A DNA stretch of 6,573 bases from Rhizobiaceae bacterium. Lineage in GTDB: Bacteria > Pseudomonadota > Alphaproteobacteria > Rhizobiales > Rhizobiaceae. A program made the translations under genes and the position numbers. The stretch covers positions 1 through 6,573 of the forward strand of contig JACMIV010000321.1 of NCBI GenBank assembly GCA_014380965.1, given 5' to 3'. Shown here in pieces: positions 3,757 to 6,573 of the stretch. A model generated the notes under the pieces. That model ran no database searches. It saw only the letters and a list, made by a program, of their open reading frames with translations, and had not been told where the DNA came from. Within the stretch, counting starts at the first letter, position 1; each line of letters opens with the position of its first letter.

Positions 3757-6573
3757 TCAGTTCGCGTAGGCGACGAGCAGGTCCTTCGCGTCGATCTGAT
3801 CGCCGACCTTGACGTGGACGGCCTCGATCGTGCCGTCGCGGTCGGCGTGCATCGCCGTCTCCATCTTCATCGCCTCGATGGAGAGGAGCACGTCCCCGGC
3901 CTTGACGGCCTGCCCGACGGAGACGCCGAGTGTGGAGACGACTCCGGGCATCGGCGCGCCGACATGGGCGGGATTTGCCGCGTCCGCCTTGGGTTTCGCC
4001 GCGGCCGTGCCGGAACGCGAGCGGTCCGGCACCTTCACACGGCGCGGTTGGCCGTTCAGCTCGAAGAAGACGGTCCGCAGGCCCTTCTCGTCGGTCTCGC
4101 CGAAGCCGAGGCAGCGGATGACCAACGTCTTGCCGCGCTCGAGATCGACGAGCACCTCCTCCTCCTGGCCGATGCCATAGAAATAGCTCGGCGTCGGCAG
4201 GCCGCTGACCGGGCCGTAAAGGTCCTGCGTCGCCGCGAAGTCGGTGAAGACCTTCGGATACATGAGGTAGGAGGCGAAGGCCTGGTCGTCGATCGGATGT
4301 TCGAGCTTGGCCTCGATCTCCGCGCGCATGGCGGCAAGATCGGCATCGGCGAGGAGCGAGCCCGGCCGCGCGGTGATCGGCGCCTCGCCCTTCAGCACCT
4401 TCTTCTGCAGGGCTTCCGGCCAGCCGCCGGTGGGCTGCCCGAGATCGCCGCGCATCATCGAAACGACCGAATCGGGGAAGGCGATGTCCTTGGCCGGGTT
4501 CTCGACGTCGGCGACGGTCAAATCCTGACTGACCATCATCAACGCCATGTCGCCGACGACCTTCGAGGAGGGAGTCACCTTCACGATGTCGCCGAACATC
4601 TGGTTGACGTCGGCATAGGTCTGCGCGACCGCATGCCAGCGCGTGTCGAGGCCGAGCGAGCGGGCCTGCTCCTTGAGATTGGTGAACTGGCCGCCCGGCA
4701 TCTCGTGGAGATAGACCTCTGAGGCAGGGCCCCGCAGATCGCTTTCGAAGGCGGCGTACTGGTTGCGGACGGCCTCCCAGTAGAACGAGATCCGCCGGAT
4801 CGCCTCGGTCGAGAGCCCGGTGTCGCGCTCGCGGCCCGACAGCGCCGCGGCGATCGAGCCGAGACAGGGCTGCGAGGTGTTGCCGGAGAAGGCATCCATC
4901 GCCGCGTCGATCGCGTCGACGCCGGAATCGACCGCCGCGAGAATCGTCGCCGCCGCGATGCCGGACGTGTCGTGGGTGTGGAAGTGGATCGGCAGCCCGA
5001 CCTCCTCCTTCAGCGCCTTGAAGAGGACGCGCGCGCCGGCCGGCTTCAGGAGCCCCGCCATGTCCTTGACGCCGAGAATGTGGGCGCCGGCCGCCTCCAT
5101 CTCCTTGGCGAGCGCGACGTAGTATTTCAAATCGTATTTCGGGCGAGCGGAGGAAAGGAGATCGGCCGTGTAGCAGATCGCGCCCTCGCAGAGCTTGTCG
5201 GCCTCGCGCACAGCGTCGATCGAGACACGCATGTTCTCGGTCCAGTTGAGGCAGTCGAAGACGCGGAAGAGATCGACGCCCCCCTTCGCGGCCTCCGCCA
5301 CGAAGCGCTTCACGACATTGTCGGGATAGTTGGTGTAGCCGACGCCGTTCGAGCCGCGCAAAAGCATCTGGAGAAGGATGTTCGGCGCCCGCTCGCGGAT
5401 GAGCGCAAGGCGCTCCCAAGGGTCCTCGGTCAGGAAGCGCATGGCGACGTCGAAAGTCGCCCCGCCCCAGCATTCGAGGCTGAGAAGCTGCGGCAGCGCG
5501 CGCGCATACGCGTCGGCGATGGCGACGATGTCGTGGGTCCGCACGCGCGTCGCCAGCAGCGACTGGTGCCCGTCCCGCATCGTCGTGTCTGTCACGAGCA
5601 CCTGCTTCTGCGCCAGCATCCAGTCGGCGAAGCCCTTCGGGCCGAGCGTGTCGAGCTTTTGGCGGGTACCCTCGACGATCGGGTCGGTGAAGACCGGCAC
5701 GCGCGGCAGGGCGTGGTCCTTGTTGGGCTTCGGCCGTCCCCGCGTCTCGGGATGGCCGTTGACGGTGACGTCGGCGAGATAGGTGAGGAGCTTCGTCGCG
5801 CGGTCGCGGCGCTTCACCTGCGCGAACAGCTCCGGCGTCGTGTCGATGAAGCGCGTCGTATAGGTGTTCGCCTTGAAGCTCGGATGGGTGATGATCGCTT
5901 CGAGGAAGGTGAGGTTGGTCGCGACGCCCCGGATGCGGAATTCGCGCAGCGCCCTGTCCATGCGCGCGATCGCCTCCCCCGGTGTCGGCGCCCAGGCGGT
6001 CACCTTCTCCAGCAAGGGATCGTAGAAGCGCGTGATGACGGCGCCCGAATAGGCCGTGCCGCCGTCGAGCCGGATACCGAAGCCGGTGGCGCCGCGATAG
6101 GCGGTGATGCGGCCGTAGTCCGGGATGAAGGCCTGTTCCGGGTCCTCGGTGGTGATGCGGCACTGGAGCGCGTGGCCGTAGAGCTTGATGTCCTCCTGGC
6201 GAGGCACGCCGCTTTCGGGCGTTCCGATTGCGTGACCGTCGAGGATGTGGATCTGCGCCTTGACGATGTCGATGCCGGTGACCTGCTCGGTCACGGTATG
6301 CTCGACCTGGATGCGGGGATTCACCTCGATGAAATAGAATTTGTCGGTGTCGGCATCCATCAGGAACTCGACCGTTCCCGCGCCGACATAGGCCGTCGCC
6401 TCGGCGAGCGTCCTCGCATAGCCGGCGAGTTCCCGGCGTTGCGCGTCGACGAGATAGGGAGCGGGCGCTCGCTCGACGACCTTCTGATTGCGCCGCTGGA
6501 TCGAGCAGTCGCGCTCGAAGAGGTCGACGACGGTACCGTGCGTGTCGCCGAGGATCTGGACCTCGACGTGCCG
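3757..6573 (-). CDS. pyc: Pyruvate carboxylase, N-terminus cut off by window edge
   Basis: This biotin enzyme carboxylates pyruvate to oxaloacetate with ATP and bicarbonate, feeding the TCA cycle and gluconeogenesis in the cytoplasm. There are 938 residues in view and the frame is open at base 6573. Compared with the roughly 1154-residue R. etli enzyme (numbering from memory), about 214 N-terminal residues are missing. The visible biotin carboxylase part includes K31 (RRNQK), E69 (TVEF), E83, N85 and R87 (IEVNPR). The carboxyltransferase domain has TTMRDGHQS with R333, D334 and Q337, then R406, Y413, the lysine expected to be carboxylated K503 (KDMAG), metal ligands H532 and H534 (HFHTHD), and T667. 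The biotin domain carries EAMKME with biotinyl-lysine K903 (codon 3865-3867). Residues matching the acetyl-CoA-binding R427, D471 and R472 are kept (R213, D257, R258), so acetyl-CoA activation is expected. It is a single-chain type with all visible catalytic residues intact. The 124-nt gap downstream leaves cotranscription with the channel gene undecided. Confidence 0.98.
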   Translation of the reverse strand, partial: RHVEVQILGDTHGTVVDLFERDCSIQRRNQKVVERAPAPYLVDAQRRELAGYARTLAEATAYVGAGTVEFLMDADTDKFYFIEVNPRIQVEHTVTEQVTGIDIVKAQIHILDGHAIGTPESGVPRQEDIKLYGHALQCRITTEDPEQAFIPDYGRITAYRGATGFGIRLDGGTAYSGAVITRFYDPLLEKVTAWAPTPGEAIARMDRALREFRIRGVATNLTFLEAIITHPSFKANTYTTRFIDTTPELFAQVKRRDRATKLLTYLADVTVNGHPETRGRPKPNKDHALPRVPVFTDPIVEGTRQKLDTLGPKGFADWMLAQKQVLVTDTTMRDGHQSLLATRVRTHDIVAIADAYARALPQLLSLECWGGATFDVAMRFLTEDPWERLALIRERAPNILLQMLLRGSNGVGYTNYPDNVVKRFVAEAAKGGVDLFRVFDCLNWTENMRVSIDAVREADKLCEGAICYTADLLSSARPKYDLKYYVALAKEMEAAGAHILGVKDMAGLLKPAGARVLFKALKEEVGLPIHFHTHDTSGIAAATILAAVDSGVDAIDAAMDAFSGNTSQPCLGSIAAALSGRERDTGLSTEAIRRISFYWEAVRNQYAAFESDLRGPASEVYLHEMPGGQFTNLKEQARSLGLDTRWHAVAQTYADVNQMFGDIVKVTPSSKVVGDMALMMVSQDLTVADVENPAKDIAFPDSVVSMMRGDLGQPTGGWPEALQKKVLKGEAPITARPGSLLADADLAAMRAEIEAKLEHPIDDQAFASYLMYPKVFTDFAATQDLYGPVSGLPTPSYFYGIGQEEEVLVDLERGKTLVIRCLGFGETDEKGLRTVFFELNGQPRRVKVPDRSRSGTAAAKPKADAANPAHVGAPMPGVVSTLGVSVGQAVKAGDVLLSIEAMKMETAMHADRDGTIEAVHVKVGDQIDAKDLLVAYAN

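Noticed and set aside
3605..6163. Very long (852-codon) second open frame on the minus strand overlapping pyc
   Set aside because: It is a shifted frame of pyc. The product is extremely rich in Arg, Gly and Pro with no family motifs, and the pyc frame carries every catalytic motif. Long shadow frames are expected at this GC content.
6484..6492. Asn in place of His in the biotin carboxylase RRHQK motif of PYC
   Set aside because: It first looked like a lost residue, but as I recall the R. etli enzyme also has RRNQK, and the catalytic lysine is intact. It appears to be a lineage feature.

Overview
This window looks like ordinary chromosomal DNA from an alphaproteobacterium, most likely of the Rhizobiales (Hyphomicrobiales). 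The evidence is the high GC content, the strong G/C bias at third codon positions, and a pyruvate carboxylase that reads almost like the Rhizobium etli enzyme as I remember it. I see no mobile element, CRISPR array, rRNA or tRNA gene, and I found no frameshift in the main genes. No gene-free stretch exceeds 300 bases; the longest is 852-1113.

Layout. At the left edge (1-851, minus strand) lies the N-terminal two thirds of ispG, an isoprenoid-pathway enzyme cut off by the window before its iron-sulfur domain. Divergent from it are two tiny plus-strand genes, 1114-1272 and 1432-1584. They encode 52- and 50-residue hydrophobic proteins of the DUF3309 type, apparently a diverged tandem pair. The second is easily missed because it is so short and a serine-rich shadow frame covers it. 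It converges on the next gene with only 13 nt between the stop codons, and a perfect 9-bp hairpin lies at this junction.

The rest, 1598-6573, is three minus-strand genes in the order pyc, then a FocA-like formate/nitrite channel, then a YbjJ-like MFS transporter. The last two are 4 nt apart and almost certainly cotranscribed. pyc is separated from the channel gene by 124 nt that contain an interrupted inverted repeat ending next to the channel's ribosome binding site. pyc is truncated at the right edge and lacks about 214 N-terminal residues.

Functionally, pyc replenishes oxaloacetate from pyruvate, and the channel probably moves formate or a similar small anion. The MFS protein's substrate is unknown. 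No clear new multi-gene system is present. The least understood parts are the DUF3309 pair and the hairpin-rich non-coding stretches.
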